This document shows positions 1 to 8,527 of a DNA stretch of 64,000 bases, in pieces. Under the pieces are notes generated by a model, which was not told the origin of the DNA, ran no database searches, and saw nothing but the letters and a program-made list of their open reading frames with translations. Position 1 is the stretch's first letter; every line of letters begins with the position of its first letter. The position numbers and the translations under genes are program-made. This DNA comes from Myroides odoratimimus. Lineage in GTDB: Bacteria; Bacteroidota; Bacteroidia; Flavobacteriales; Flavobacteriaceae. The stretch covers positions 186,001-250,000 of the forward strand of contig NZ_BCMQ01000006.1 of the NCBI RefSeq assembly GCF_001485415.1. The letters run 5' to 3'.

Positions 1-504
1 GCTACTAGTTGTAATCAAGATAAAGAAGCAAGAAAACCGATATCAAAGTCAAAAGAAAGCATTATACAAAGCTCTGCTTTGAAAAATATGGATATGGTTA
101 AAAGTGAAGAAGAACTCATAAGCCAATACATAGAAACAGATAAAGATAATACATATATCAATTCTAAAAACGGTTTTTGGTACAGCTATCAAGAACGAAA
201 AATACATGACTCTATCAGACCTTCAGAAGGTAATACTGTCATGTACACTTATGAAATAAGCACTTTACAAGACAGTTTATTATATTCTTCTAATGACATC
301 GGAGTACTATCTTATATAGTTGATAAAGAAGACATCCTTCCTATATTAAGACACTCTATCAAGCTCATGAAGAAAAATGAGTCTATCAAAGTACTTAGCC
401 CTTCTATATTAGCATACAGCTATCTAGGCGACAGAAACAAAATAGGTAAAAATCAACCATTAATATTCACTATAGATTTAAAATCAATAGAAAAAAGTAA
501 CTAA
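1..504 (+). CDS. gldI: GldI-like peptidyl-prolyl isomerase lipoprotein (5' partial)
   Basis: The reading frame is open from base 1 and begins Ala-Thr-Ser-Cys, which fits the lipobox of an outer-membrane lipoprotein whose signal peptide lies just outside the window. The rest resembles the FKBP-type domain of GldI, the gliding-associated prolyl isomerase of Flavobacteriia: a GFWYSYQ stretch, then VMYTYEIS, KLMKKNES, SPSILAYSYLGD and a final strand QPLIFTID. The internal ATG at 79 is not the likely start because similarity continues upstream of it. It ends 6 bases before the next PPIase gene, so the two probably form one unit. GldI is linked in gliding species to motility and folding of secreted proteins; here only a folding role is inferred. 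Confidence 0.75.
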   Translation, partial: ATSCNQDKEARKPISKSKESIIQSSALKNMDMVKSEEELISQYIETDKDNTYINSKNGFWYSYQERKIHDSIRPSEGNTVMYTYEISTLQDSLLYSSNDIGVLSYIVDKEDILPILRHSIKLMKKNESIKVLSPSILAYSYLGDRNKIGKNQPLIFTIDLKSIEKSN

Positions 505-510
505 AATAAT

Positions 511-1590
511 ATGAAAAAAATGACAAGTTTAATTCTAAGTATTGTAGCATTAGCTGCTTCTTGTACTTCAGCTAAGACAGATTTACCTGATGGTTTATAT
601 GCTGATATCAAAACATCAAAAGGTAATATCGTTGTTGAACTAGAATATGAGAAAGCACCAGTAACAGTTGCTAACTTCGTTTCATTAGCAGAAGGTAATA
701 ACCCTTTTGTGGACAAACAATATAAAGACAAACCTTATTTTGATGGTATCGCCTTTCACAGAGTAGAACCTAATTTTGTTATACAAGGTGGAGACCCTAC
801 AGGTACAGGTTCTGGTGGACCAGGATATGTATTTAAAGACGAATTTGACCCAAGTTTAAAACATGATAAAGCAGGTACTTTATCTATGGCAAACAGCGGT
901 CCTTTTACAAACGGAAGTCAATTCTTTATTACACATAAAGCTACTCCACATTTAGATGGAATGCATTCAGTTTTTGGATATACTGTAAAAGGTCTTGATA
1001 TAGTTAATGCTATCACTCAAGGAGACAAAATGGAGTCTGTAAAAATCATTAGAGTAGGAAAAGAAGCTAAAAAATTCAACGCAGTCAAAGTGTTTAAAAA
1101 ATACTTTGAAGACGCTGACAAAGCTAAAAAAGATCAAGCAGACAAAGTAGAAGGTGCCCAAAAAGAATACGCTACTAAATTCGCAGAATTAAAAGCAAAA
1201 GCTACTAAAACACACTCAGGTCTATCTTACGTTATCATTAATGAAGGAGAAGGTAAAAAACCTAATATCGGGCAAGATGTAATGATTGACTACGCAGGAT
1301 TCTTTGAAAACGGACTTATGTTTGATTCAAGTAATGAAGAATTATCTAAGCTATTCGGTACTTTTGATCAAAGAAGAGCTAACGCTAACCAATACATCCC
1401 TATCCCTTTTAAATATGGTACTAAAACAGGTTTAATACCAGGTTTCATTGAAGGAATAGAGCAAATGAAAATAGGAGACAAAGCGATTATCTTTATCCCT
1501 TCTCATTTAGCTTATGGAGAACGTGGAGTTGGTCCTATCCCTCCTAACACTGATTTAGTTTTCCAATTAGAAATGACTACTGAAAAGTAA
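511..1590 (+). CDS. Cyclophilin-FKBP fusion peptidyl-prolyl isomerase lipoprotein
   Basis: This 359-residue protein has a lipoprotein signal (LAASC around residue 18) and two prolyl isomerase domains of different families. A cyclophilin domain fills about residues 28-185 (FHRVEPNFVIQGGDP, then GSQFFIT). A Lys/Ala-rich linker follows, and an FKBP domain fills about residues 235-359 (GFIEGIEQMKIGDKA, then PSHLAYGERG). It should catalyse proline isomerisation in proteins passing through the periplasm. It follows the GldI-like gene by 6 bases, which puts three PPIase domains in one short operon. A strong terminator lies directly after it. The family assignment is firm; the client proteins are unknown. 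Confidence 0.88.
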   Translation: MKKMTSLILSIVALAASCTSAKTDLPDGLYADIKTSKGNIVVELEYEKAPVTVANFVSLAEGNNPFVDKQYKDKPYFDGIAFHRVEPNFVIQGGDPTGTGSGGPGYVFKDEFDPSLKHDKAGTLSMANSGPFTNGSQFFITHKATPHLDGMHSVFGYTVKGLDIVNAITQGDKMESVKIIRVGKEAKKFNAVKVFKKYFEDADKAKKDQADKVEGAQKEYATKFAELKAKATKTHSGLSYVIINEGEGKKPNIGQDVMIDYAGFFENGLMFDSSNEELSKLFGTFDQRRANANQYIPIPFKYGTKTGLIPGFIEGIEQMKIGDKAIIFIPSHLAYGERGVGPIPPNTDLVFQLEMTTEK

Positions 1591-1613
1591 TATTCCGAGA
1601 TATTTAAAATTAC

Positions 1614-1644
1614 AAAAAGGATTGACGTACGTCAATCCTTTTTT
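1614..1644 (+). terminator. Terminator after the PPIase operon
   Basis: A perfect 20-base palindrome at 1619-1638 (GGATTGACGT plus its complement) is flanked by A5 and T6 runs, so it can work in both directions. Confidence 0.85.
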
Positions 1645-1732
1645 ATTTCCACATACCAGAGCACTCCTTATTTACTCATTTAGCACTGTATAAAACCATT
1701 TAATATTCCTAACTACAAAATCTATAGAAACA

Positions 1733-1763
1733 AAAAAAGACGTGGTTAAAACACGTCTTTTTT
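1733..1763 (-). terminator. secA terminator
   Basis: The arms GACGTG (1739-1744) and CACGTC (1752-1757) are flanked by A and T runs, downstream of secA on the minus strand. Confidence 0.75.
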
Positions 1764-1798
1764 ATTTCATATATCATCTTATTATGACATATCTATTT

Positions 1799-4700
1799 TT
1801 AAGCTTCAGATACCTCTTCTGCTGGTTGTTCTTGTTGTGGCAAATCTGCTCTAGTCAAGAATGTCATTACCTCTGAATCAATCTCGAAAATAGTCTTTCT
1901 AAATAACTCAAATGCTTCGAATTTATAGATCAACAATGGATCTTTTTGCTCATGTACAGCTAACTGTACAGATTGCTTTAATTCATCCATTTTTCTTAAA
2001 TGCTTCTTCCATGCCTCATCTAGAATAGTCAAAGTAATGTTTTTCTCAAAATCATTAATTAATGACATTCCTTCTGTTGCATAAGCTTCTTCTAAGTTAG
2101 TTACGATATTAATCGTTTTAATACCATCTGTAAAAGGAACTACAATACGCTCAAACTGACCTGCATTGTTCTCATAAACATTTTTGATCACTTTAAATGC
2201 TTCTGCTGCACTACGTTTACATTTATCTGCATAAGCATTATAAACGATATCGTATTGCTTATTAGCGATAGCAACTACATCACCTTTTGCAAACTCTTCT
2301 TCACTAACCACATTGTTCGTACCGAAATTACGGATAATATCAAATTCGTAATTTTTATAGTCACTAGCTAATTTGTTAGTCTCTACAATACGCTCACATA
2401 GGTCATACATCATATTCGCGATATCCACTTTAAGACGCTCTCCGAATAAGGCATGCTTTCTACGTTTATAGATTACTTCACGTTGTGCATTCATCACGTC
2501 ATCATATTCTAATAAACGCTTACGAATACCGAAGTTATTCTCTTCTACTTTTTTCTGAGCTCTTTCGATAGACTTTGTCATCATAGAGTGTTGGATTACT
2601 TCTCCATCCTCTAATCCCATTCTGTCCATTAATTTAGCTACACGATCAGATCCGAATAGACGCATTAAGTTATCCTCTAGTGACACATAGAACTGTGAAC
2701 TACCTGGATCCCCTTGACGACCTGCACGACCTCTTAACTGACGGTCTACACGACGAGAGTCATGGCGCTCAGTACCGATGATAGCAAGACCTCCTAAGTC
2801 TTTTACTTCTTGAGAAAGCTTAATATCCGTACCACGACCTGCCATGTTTGTAGCAATAGTTACGATACCTGATTGTCCTGCTTCTTCTACGATTTGAGCC
2901 TCTTGTTTATGTAATTTAGCATTCAACACATTGTGTCTAATACCACGCATTTTCAATGATCTACTTAATAACTCAGAAATCTCAACTGATGTTGTACCGA
3001 TCAATACTGGACGTCCAGCATTTGATAACTCTACCACATCCTCGATTACTGCTTTAAATTTCTCACGTACTGAACGATAAATCTTATCTTCTTTGTCATG
3101 ACGAGCGATACCTCTATTCGTAGGAATCTCTACAACGTCTAATTTATAAATCTGTAAGAACTCACCTGCTTCTGTAATCGCCGTACCAGTCATACCTCCT
3201 AGTTTGTTATACATACGGAAGTAGTTCTGTAATGTAATTGTAGCAAATGTTTGAGTAGCTGCTTCAATTTTCACATTCTCTTTAGCCTCGATAGCTTGGT
3301 GTAATCCATCTGAGTAACGACGACCATCCATGATACGTCCCGTTTGCTCATCTACGATCATAATTTTGTTATCCATTACTACATATTCAGTATCTTTTTC
3401 GAATAGAGTATAAGCTTTTAATAACTGGCTTAAAGTGTGGATACGCTCACTTTTCACTCCGAAGTCTTGGAACAATACTTCTTTTGCTTCAGCCTCTTCA
3501 TCCTTAGATAGATTCTGTGCTTCTATCTTAGCGATTTCAACACCAATATCTGGAAGTACGAAGAAGTTTTGATCTGTATCTTTTGATAAGAATTGAATAC
3601 CTAAATCAGTTAACTGTACTTGATTATTCTTTTCTTCGATCACGAAGTATAACGCCTCATCTACTTTATGCATTTCTCTATTGTTGTCCTGCATATAGTG
3701 GTTCTCAGTTTTTTGAAGTAATTGTTTTACTCCTTCTTCACTTAAGAACTTAATTAACGCTTTATTCTTAGGTAAACTTCTATATGCTCTAAACAATAAG
3801 AATCCACCTTCTTTAGTATTTCCTTCACGAATTAATTTTTTAGCTTCTGCTAAGAATCCATTAGCTAGCTTTCTTTGCATCTCTACTAAGTTAGCTACTT
3901 CTGGTTTTAATTCATTAAATTCATGACGATCTCCTTGTGGTACAGGTCCAGAAATAATCAATGGCGTTCTAGCATCATCAATTAATACAGAATCCACCTC
4001 ATCCACGATTGCAAAGTTGTGTTTTCTCTGTACTAATTCTTCTGGCGTATGTGCCATATTATCACGTAGGTAGTCAAAACCGAATTCGTTATTTGTACCG
4101 TATGTAATATCCGCAGCATAAGCCGCTTTTCTACCTGGAGAGTTTGGTTGGTGATTATCAATACAATCAACAGTCATTCCGTGAAACTCAAACAATGGAG
4201 CTTTCCACTGACTATCACGTTTTGCTAAGTAGTCATTCACTGTTACTAAGTGAACTCCATTTCCTGTTAATGCATTTAAGTACAATGGTGAAGTTGCTAC
4301 TAACGTTTTCCCTTCCCCTGTATGCATCTCTGCAATTTTACCTTGGTGTAATACGATTCCCCCGATTAACTGTACATCATAGTGGATCATATCCCAAGTA
4401 ACTTGTTTTCCTGCAGCAGACCATGTATTCGCCCAGTGTGCCTTATCATCTACGATAGTTACATAAGGTTTAGTCTCTGCGAAGATTCTATCTTGTTCTG
4501 TTGCAGTAACGATTACTGTTTCATTTTCTTTGAATCGACGAGCTGTTTCTTTTACTACAGCGAATGCTTCTGGTAGAATATCCAATAGCAATTTCTCAGA
4601 GTTGTTATAAGCCTCTTTTTCTAAGCTATCAATGCTAGCGTAGATAGACTCTCTCTTATCGATATCTTGCGTTTTCTCAATTTCTTCTTTATAAGAAGCG

Positions 4701-4900
4701 ATTTTAGCATCTTGATCTGCTCTAGATTGCTGTATCTTTTCTTTGAAGTAAATTGTTTTCGCTCTTAGTTCATCGTTTGAAAGGCTAGATAAAGCTCCTT
4801 CATACGTTTTTATTTTCTCAATTAAAGGCTTGATGTCTTTGATATCTCTTTCTGATTTATCTCCAACAAACACCTTTAATATGCTGTTTATGATACTCAT
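1799..4900 (-). CDS. secA: Preprotein translocase ATPase SecA
   Basis: SecA is the motor that drives unfolded preproteins through SecYEG. The 1033-residue product has the nucleotide-binding site MHTGEGKT at residues 192-199, the [20 protein letters not shown] block, a preprotein cross-linking region enlarged as is usual in Bacteroidota, and the second helicase domain with [12 protein letters not shown] and [18 protein letters not shown]. It ends in a short Gln/Glu-rich tail ([13 protein letters not shown]). The cysteine-rich zinc-binding tail that binds SecB and lipids in many SecA proteins is absent. The start lies 90 bases downstream of the DUF2795 gene on the same strand, with a terminator between, so secA is probably transcribed alone. 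Confidence 0.97.
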   Translation of the reverse strand: MSIINSILKVFVGDKSERDIKDIKPLIEKIKTYEGALSSLSNDELRAKTIYFKEKIQQSRADQDAKIASYKEEIEKTQDIDKRESIYASIDSLEKEAYNNSEKLLLDILPEAFAVVKETARRFKENETVIVTATEQDRIFAETKPYVTIVDDKAHWANTWSAAGKQVTWDMIHYDVQLIGGIVLHQGKIAEMHTGEGKTLVATSPLYLNALTGNGVHLVTVNDYLAKRDSQWKAPLFEFHGMTVDCIDNHQPNSPGRKAAYAADITYGTNNEFGFDYLRDNMAHTPEELVQRKHNFAIVDEVDSVLIDDARTPLIISGPVPQGDRHEFNELKPEVANLVEMQRKLANGFLAEAKKLIREGNTKEGGFLLFRAYRSLPKNKALIKFLSEEGVKQLLQKTENHYMQDNNREMHKVDEALYFVIEEKNNQVQLTDLGIQFLSKDTDQNFFVLPDIGVEIAKIEAQNLSKDEEAEAKEVLFQDFGVKSERIHTLSQLLKAYTLFEKDTEYVVMDNKIMIVDEQTGRIMDGRRYSDGLHQAIEAKENVKIEAATQTFATITLQNYFRMYNKLGGMTGTAITEAGEFLQIYKLDVVEIPTNRGIARHDKEDKIYRSVREKFKAVIEDVVELSNAGRPVLIGTTSVEISELLSRSLKMRGIRHNVLNAKLHKQEAQIVEEAGQSGIVTIATNMAGRGTDIKLSQEVKDLGGLAIIGTERHDSRRVDRQLRGRAGRQGDPGSSQFYVSLEDNLMRLFGSDRVAKLMDRMGLEDGEVIQHSMMTKSIERAQKKVEENNFGIRKRLLEYDDVMNAQREVIYKRRKHALFGERLKVDIANMMYDLCERIVETNKLASDYKNYEFDIIRNFGTNNVVSEEEFAKGDVVAIANKQYDIVYNAYADKCKRSAAEAFKVIKNVYENNAGQFERIVVPFTDGIKTINIVTNLEEAYATEGMSLINDFEKNITLTILDEAWKKHLRKMDELKQSVQLAVHEQKDPLLIYKFEAFELFRKTIFEIDSEVMTFLTRADLPQQEQPAEEVSEA

Positions 4901-4950
4901 AAATTTATGTGGTTTATTTTTTTATTACTGTCAAATCGTAAAATTAAATA

Positions 4951-4979
4951 AAAAAAAAGCCTTTTTAGAGGCTTTTTTC
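4951..4979 (-). terminator. Terminator between DUF2795 gene and secA
   Basis: AAGCCT (4957-4962) pairs with AGGCTT (4969-4974), flanked by A8 and T6. It lies just past the DUF2795 stop codon on the minus strand. Confidence 0.75.
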
Positions 4980-4990
4980 TTATCTATATC

Positions 4991-5212
4991 TTAATACTCA
5001 TCCTCGTTCCAAAGGTAATCTTCGTCAGTCGGATAGTCTGGCCATATCTCTTCCATTGATTCATAGATTTCTCCCTCATCTTCTATAGATTGAAGGTTTT
5101 CTACTACCTCTAGAGGAGCACCTGTTCTAATTGCATAATCAATAAGCTCATCTTTCGTCGCAGGCCATGGAGCATCACTTAGGTAAGATGCTAATTCTAA
5201 TGTCCAATACAT
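4991..5212 (-). CDS. DUF2795 domain protein
   Basis: This small acidic protein of 73 residues begins MYWTLELASYLSDAPWPATK and contains the helical pattern of DUF2795 proteins (tilt of hydrophobics, then ELIDYAIRTGAP). The tail is rich in Asp, Glu, Trp and Tyr. The function of the family is unknown. It sits between secA and a cobalamin adenosyltransferase, all on the minus strand, with its own promoter and terminator, so it is probably monocistronic. Confidence 0.8.
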   Translation of the reverse strand: MYWTLELASYLSDAPWPATKDELIDYAIRTGAPLEVVENLQSIEDEGEIYESMEEIWPDYPTDEDYLWNEDEY

Positions 5213-5237
5213 CTCTATTCGTTTTAAATTTTTAATG

Positions 5238-5267
5238 CAAAAATAATTTTTATTATGAAATTATCAA
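5238..5267 (-). promoter_or_regulatory. Promoter of the DUF2795 gene
   Basis: On the minus strand, TTG (5265-5267), 19 bases and TATTTTTG (5238-5245) match the Bacteroidota promoter pattern. The end of the -7 box is 25 bases before the ATG. Confidence 0.6.
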
Positions 5268-5308
5268 GCTTTTTTTTATTTATTTCAGCTGTTTTCAAGA
5301 ACGTAGCT

Positions 5309-5332
5309 TTTTAAAATCTATAGATTTTAAGA
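5309..5332 (-). repeat. AT-only perfect palindrome, possible weak terminator
   Basis: TTAAAATCTA at 5311-5320 is followed directly by its complement at 5321-5330. It lies just beyond the stop of the cobalamin adenosyltransferase gene. The stem is AT-only and no clean T run follows on the minus strand, so a terminator role is uncertain. Confidence 0.4.
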
Positions 5333-5346
5333 AAAATAACACTTTT

Positions 5347-5922
5347 TTAGTCTTCTTTTCTTGGAATCCATTTCACTTCTTCAGCCTGTAAATCAAAAGT
5401 CAACTTTCGTGCCAACACAAAAAGATAGTCAGAAAGTCGGTTTAAATACTTCAAAACTGACTCGTCTACAGGCTCTGACTCATTCAGACTCACTGACAAA
5501 CGCTCTGCTCTACGACAAACACACCTTGCGATATGACAATATGACACAGTAGTATGTCCGCCCGGCAAAACGAAATGAGTCATCTGTGGTAATGAATCTT
5601 CCATACGATCAATTTCATTTTCTAACAGCTCTATATCAGCCACACTTATTTTTGGAATATTTAGTCTTTCTTTTCCGTTTTTTAAAATTGCTTTCTCTGG
5701 ATCAGTTGCTAATATAGCTCCCACAGTGAATAATCTATCCTGAATCTCTATCAATACTTTTTTATACAAGGGATTCATCTCTTGATCGCGAATTAAACCG
5801 ATATACGAATTCAATTCATCTACCGTACCATAACTTTCTATTCTGATGTGATGTTTTGGCACACGTGTACCACCAAATAATGCTGTTGTTCCCTTATCTC
5901 CAGTTTTTGTATATACTTTCAT
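5347..5922 (-). CDS. PduO-type cob(I)alamin adenosyltransferase
   Basis: The 191-residue protein transfers adenosyl from ATP to cob(I)alamin, giving adenosylcobalamin. The N-terminus MKVYTKTGDKGTTALFGGTR is the ATP-binding loop of the PduO/CobO family. RIESYGTVDELNSYIGL and the C-terminal CRRAERLSV block with the NRLSDYLFVLAR segment are also family marks. It is alone on its strand. Its product is the cofactor of methylmalonyl-CoA mutase, which is encoded about 37 kb away in this window (mutA and mutB). I infer that supplying that enzyme is its main role. Confidence 0.92.
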   Translation of the reverse strand: MKVYTKTGDKGTTALFGGTRVPKHHIRIESYGTVDELNSYIGLIRDQEMNPLYKKVLIEIQDRLFTVGAILATDPEKAILKNGKERLNIPKISVADIELLENEIDRMEDSLPQMTHFVLPGGHTTVSYCHIARCVCRRAERLSVSLNESEPVDESVLKYLNRLSDYLFVLARKLTFDLQAEEVKWIPRKED

Positions 5923-6079
5923 AATATTGTCCTTGGTTTAATTAACTCACAAAGTACAACAAAAAAAGAAATGTCTAAAGCTTATTCTCTAACGAAATCT
6001 CTATTATTTCTAATCAAAGATCTATTGATATAAGATAAACCTTAATAACACATAAAAATAACTTTCTAAGAACTACGAT

Positions 6080-6769
6080 CTACTTAATACGTTCATCACT
6101 CTCTATCACTCCATCTCTAAGTCTGATGATGCGATGTGCATGTGCAGCTATATCTTCTTCATGTGTTACTAGTATAACCGTATTTCCATTCGCATGTATC
6201 TCATCGAATAGACTCATAATCTCAACAGAAGTCTTAGTATCTAAATTTCCTGTTGGCTCATCAGCTAATATAATAGCTGGTTTATTCACTAGAGCACGAG
6301 CTACAGCTACACGTTGCCTCTGTCCTCCTGAGAGTTGATTAGGATGATGATCTATACGATCACTTAATCCCACCTGATCTAGTACTTCTTTTGCACGCAC
6401 ATTGCGTTCTGCTTTAGAATTACCAGCATATACCATAGGTAGCGCCACATTGTCTAACGCAGTCGTTCTAGGCAATAAATTAAAAGTTTGGAATACAAAA
6501 CCAATATGCTTATTTCGAATCTCTGCTAATTGATCATCTTTTAGAGAACTAACATCCTTACCATCTAAATAATAACTACCTGAAGTAGGCGTATCTAGAC
6601 AACCTAAAATATTCATCAAGGTAGACTTACCACTTCCAGAAGGCCCCATTAGAGCAACATAATCTCCTTTTGCTATTTCTAAATTCACACCTTTCAGCAC
6701 ATATACTGTTTCAGATCCCAATTTAAAATCGCGTTTAATATCTTTTACTTGAATAATATGAGTAGACAT
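6080..6769 (-). CDS. ABC transporter ATP-binding protein (MacB/LolD type)
   Basis: This is a stand-alone ATPase subunit of 229 residues with Walker [11 protein letters not shown]-loop [10 protein letters not shown], signature [15 protein letters not shown], Walker [13 protein letters not shown] and the switch histidine in VTHEED. The sequence belongs to the MacB/LolD/FtsE-like group, which powers export or lipoprotein release through FtsX-like permeases. No permease gene is adjacent, so its partner must be elsewhere. The substrate cannot be told from this window. Confidence 0.9.
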   Translation of the reverse strand: MSTHIIQVKDIKRDFKLGSETVYVLKGVNLEIAKGDYVALMGPSGSGKSTLMNILGCLDTPTSGSYYLDGKDVSSLKDDQLAEIRNKHIGFVFQTFNLLPRTTALDNVALPMVYAGNSKAERNVRAKEVLDQVGLSDRIDHHPNQLSGGQRQRVAVARALVNKPAIILADEPTGNLDTKTSVEIMSLFDEIHANGNTVILVTHEEDIAAHAHRIIRLRDGVIESDERIK

Positions 6770-6889
6770 AATAGATAGTTTAGTTATGCTTTTAGTTCAT
6801 TATCTTTTCTAATAGTCCGAAAGACTCTTCTAAGATAAATAAATTACTAGAAATAATACATCTACTTACTAACTATCTAACAGAACAAA

Positions 6890-7378
6890 TTACATACGCA
6901 GAATAAAATGTTGTTTTAATTGTTCTGATCTAATAAATGCTACACCGTAATAATAGAAATCGATCGTAGCACTGAAGCGCTCATCTAACACAATCTGCTC
7001 CCAGAAAACCTCTATTTCTTCTCGTCCCTCTCTTCTATCGATTACAAGGGCGCTATCATTATGCATACGAGTACATACATCAGTTATAGCAATATCGTTA
7101 ATATTAGACATATAGATCATATCTACTGCTTCAGAAGATTCTTTTAATGATTTAGCACAAGCCACCTCCACAGAGAGTGTCCCATGTACAGCGAGAGACT
7201 GGGGCTGATAGTAATTTAGCATGCGCAGTATAAAAGCATCTTTCTTTGCCATTCCTCTCCATCTGCTATCTTTAGGATATAATCCTTTAGTCAATAAATT
7301 AAATATAAATGGAGAATGCACCCCATGTTCATTACTTGACTTCCACCAATATCTAAAATAGTTTTCTTTCTTAGCCAT
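6890..7378 (-). CDS. Shortened methyltransferase-like protein of unknown function
   Basis: This 162-residue protein has two ends that recall, from memory, a longer flavobacterial SAM-dependent methyltransferase: an N-terminal YFRYWWKSSNEHGVHSPFIF segment and a C-terminal DERFSATIDFYYYGVAFI followed by HFILRM. The glycine-rich SAM-binding core expected between them is not recognisable; SLAVHGTLSVEVACAKSL is the nearest trace. It may be a catalytically dead derivative. A possible promoter (TTTG at 7433-7436, 22 bases, TATTTTTG at 7403-7410) overlaps the tRNA terminator. The assignment is tentative. Confidence 0.55.
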   Translation of the reverse strand: MAKKENYFRYWWKSSNEHGVHSPFIFNLLTKGLYPKDSRWRGMAKKDAFILRMLNYYQPQSLAVHGTLSVEVACAKSLKESSEAVDMIYMSNINDIAITDVCTRMHNDSALVIDRREGREEIEVFWEQIVLDERFSATIDFYYYGVAFIRSEQLKQHFILRM

Positions 7379-7420
7379 CGCATTATAGTAAAGATTCTTC
7401 TACAAAAATACATATAAATA

Positions 7421-7449
7421 AAAAAAGCTTCTCAAATGAGAAGCTTTTA
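7421..7449 (-). terminator. Terminator after the tRNA-Arg pair
   Basis: A perfect 11-bp stem (AAAAGCTTCTC at 7423-7433 with its complement at 7438-7448) and a 4-base loop lie directly downstream of the second tRNA. Confidence 0.85.
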
Positions 7450-7450
7450 G

Positions 7451-7524
7451 TGACCGCGGCAGGATTCAAACCTGCAACCTTCTGAGCCGTAATCAGATGC
7501 GCTATTCAGTTGCGCCACGCGGCC
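7451..7524 (-). tRNA. tRNA-Arg(ACG), copy 1
   Basis: The 74-base gene folds as a tRNA: acceptor GGCCGCG with CGCGGTC, anticodon stem TCTGA/TCAGA around loop TTACGGC (anticodon ACG, read as ICG), and T arm GCAGG/CCTGC around TTTGAAT. The discriminator base is A and no CCA is encoded. Confidence 0.93.
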
Positions 7525-7550
7525 ATTATTCTTTTATTTATTTCTATCAC

Positions 7551-7572
7551 AGTCTTGATTCAAATCAAGACT
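7551..7572 (-). repeat. Hairpin between the two tRNA genes
   Basis: AGTCTTGATT (7551-7560) pairs with its complement at 7563-7572. There is no T run on the minus strand, so it is more likely a spacer or processing structure than a terminator. Confidence 0.4.
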
Positions 7573-7576
7573 TTAG

Positions 7577-7650
7577 TGACCACGGCAGGATTCAAACCTG
7601 CAACCTTCTGAGCCGTAATCAGATGCGCTATTCAGTTGCGCCACGTGGCC
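7577..7650 (-). tRNA. tRNA-Arg(ACG), copy 2
   Basis: This is almost identical to the first copy. The acceptor stem is GGCCACG with CGTGGTC, so the 5:68 pair is A-U where copy 1 has G-C. The anticodon is ACG. The pair is probably co-transcribed, with this copy first. Confidence 0.93.
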
Positions 7651-7936
7651 TATTGCTTAATTGCGAGTGCAAATATAGGACGATATTCCGTAAATACAAA
7701 CTCAGCAATCAAAAAATATCAATTAATTTTTACCTCTATTTTTTAACTTTCTTACTACTAATCGTTTAATGATCTAAAAAAAAGTAATTTTAACATCTCT
7801 TTTATTTGACCTTTTCTACTAAAACCCCAGCTTCTTTCATTTCTCTGGTAATATTTATTTGAATCTATAAGAGAAAAACGCGTCAAAAGTGAGTCTATAT
7901 CAAATACCACAGACAGTATTAGTGACAACAAAAACT

Positions 7937-8266
7937 TTAAAAATCTCCTTTAGAGGGAAAATAGTGCAAGAATAATATCGCTGTAATAACGAAAATCATC
8001 AAAACAAAATAGAATGGATTACCTGTAAAAAGACCACAGACCAAAAATAACACAGTTGCTACAACTCCTATAAATAAGAAGTCAAAACTCTTTTTATCGA
8101 TTAAATCATCGTCCCATTCCTCTTCTTCCTCTCTCAACAATTCCTCTTGTTCCCGTTTATACTGAAGATATTCTTCCTTGGTATTAAAACGCTTAATAGA
8201 GAAAAACCTTCTAACGATAAAATAGGCTAGTATAGCTACTACTATAAATATTGTTAGTTCATACAT
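7937..8266 (-). CDS. Small membrane protein with acidic central segment
   Basis: The 109-residue protein has an N-terminal transmembrane helix (residues 3-18), a charged cytoplasmic or periplasmic stretch with a run of Glu (EELLREEEEEWDDDL, about residues 41-55), and two further membrane helices (about 64-82 and 85-102). I do not recognise the family. It lies alone between the tRNA pair and rho on the minus strand. Confidence 0.65.
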   Translation of the reverse strand: MYELTIFIVVAILAYFIVRRFFSIKRFNTKEEYLQYKREQEELLREEEEEWDDDLIDKKSFDFLFIGVVATVLFLVCGLFTGNPFYFVLMIFVITAILFLHYFPSKGDF

Positions 8267-8465
8267 AATCTTCTTCTTTTACACCCTATACTCTGACAAA
8301 AAACAACTAGATAAAAACCGATACAGCATTCTACTACTATCTTCTCTTTATATCGTCATTTCTTCTGTCATTAAAACTGAGTCAAAGAAACAACTTTTGT
8401 TTTATTCTCAAAACATTTAGTATTGAAAATTACGCATTTATATAACAATTAAGAAACTATTTATA

Positions 8466-8506
8466 AAAAAAAGAGAACATTTATAAATTATAAATGTCCT
8501 CTTTTT
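8466..8506 (-). terminator. rho terminator
   Basis: AAAGAG-A-ACATTTAT pairs with ATAAATGT-C-CTCTTT (one mismatch), followed on the minus strand by a T run, just past the rho stop codon. Confidence 0.7.
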
Positions 8507-8527
8507 CAATATACATACAGGTTATTT

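Noticed and set aside
7497..7769. A 90-codon plus-strand ORF through the tRNA pair
   Set aside because: It repeats because it reads both tRNA genes antisense; it is not a gene.
7791..7925. Minus-strand protein-like text (REMKEAGVLVEKVK) downstream of the 109-residue membrane protein gene
   Set aside because: The run is only about 20 codons after a stop, and another frame is equally open; it is too short to call a remnant.
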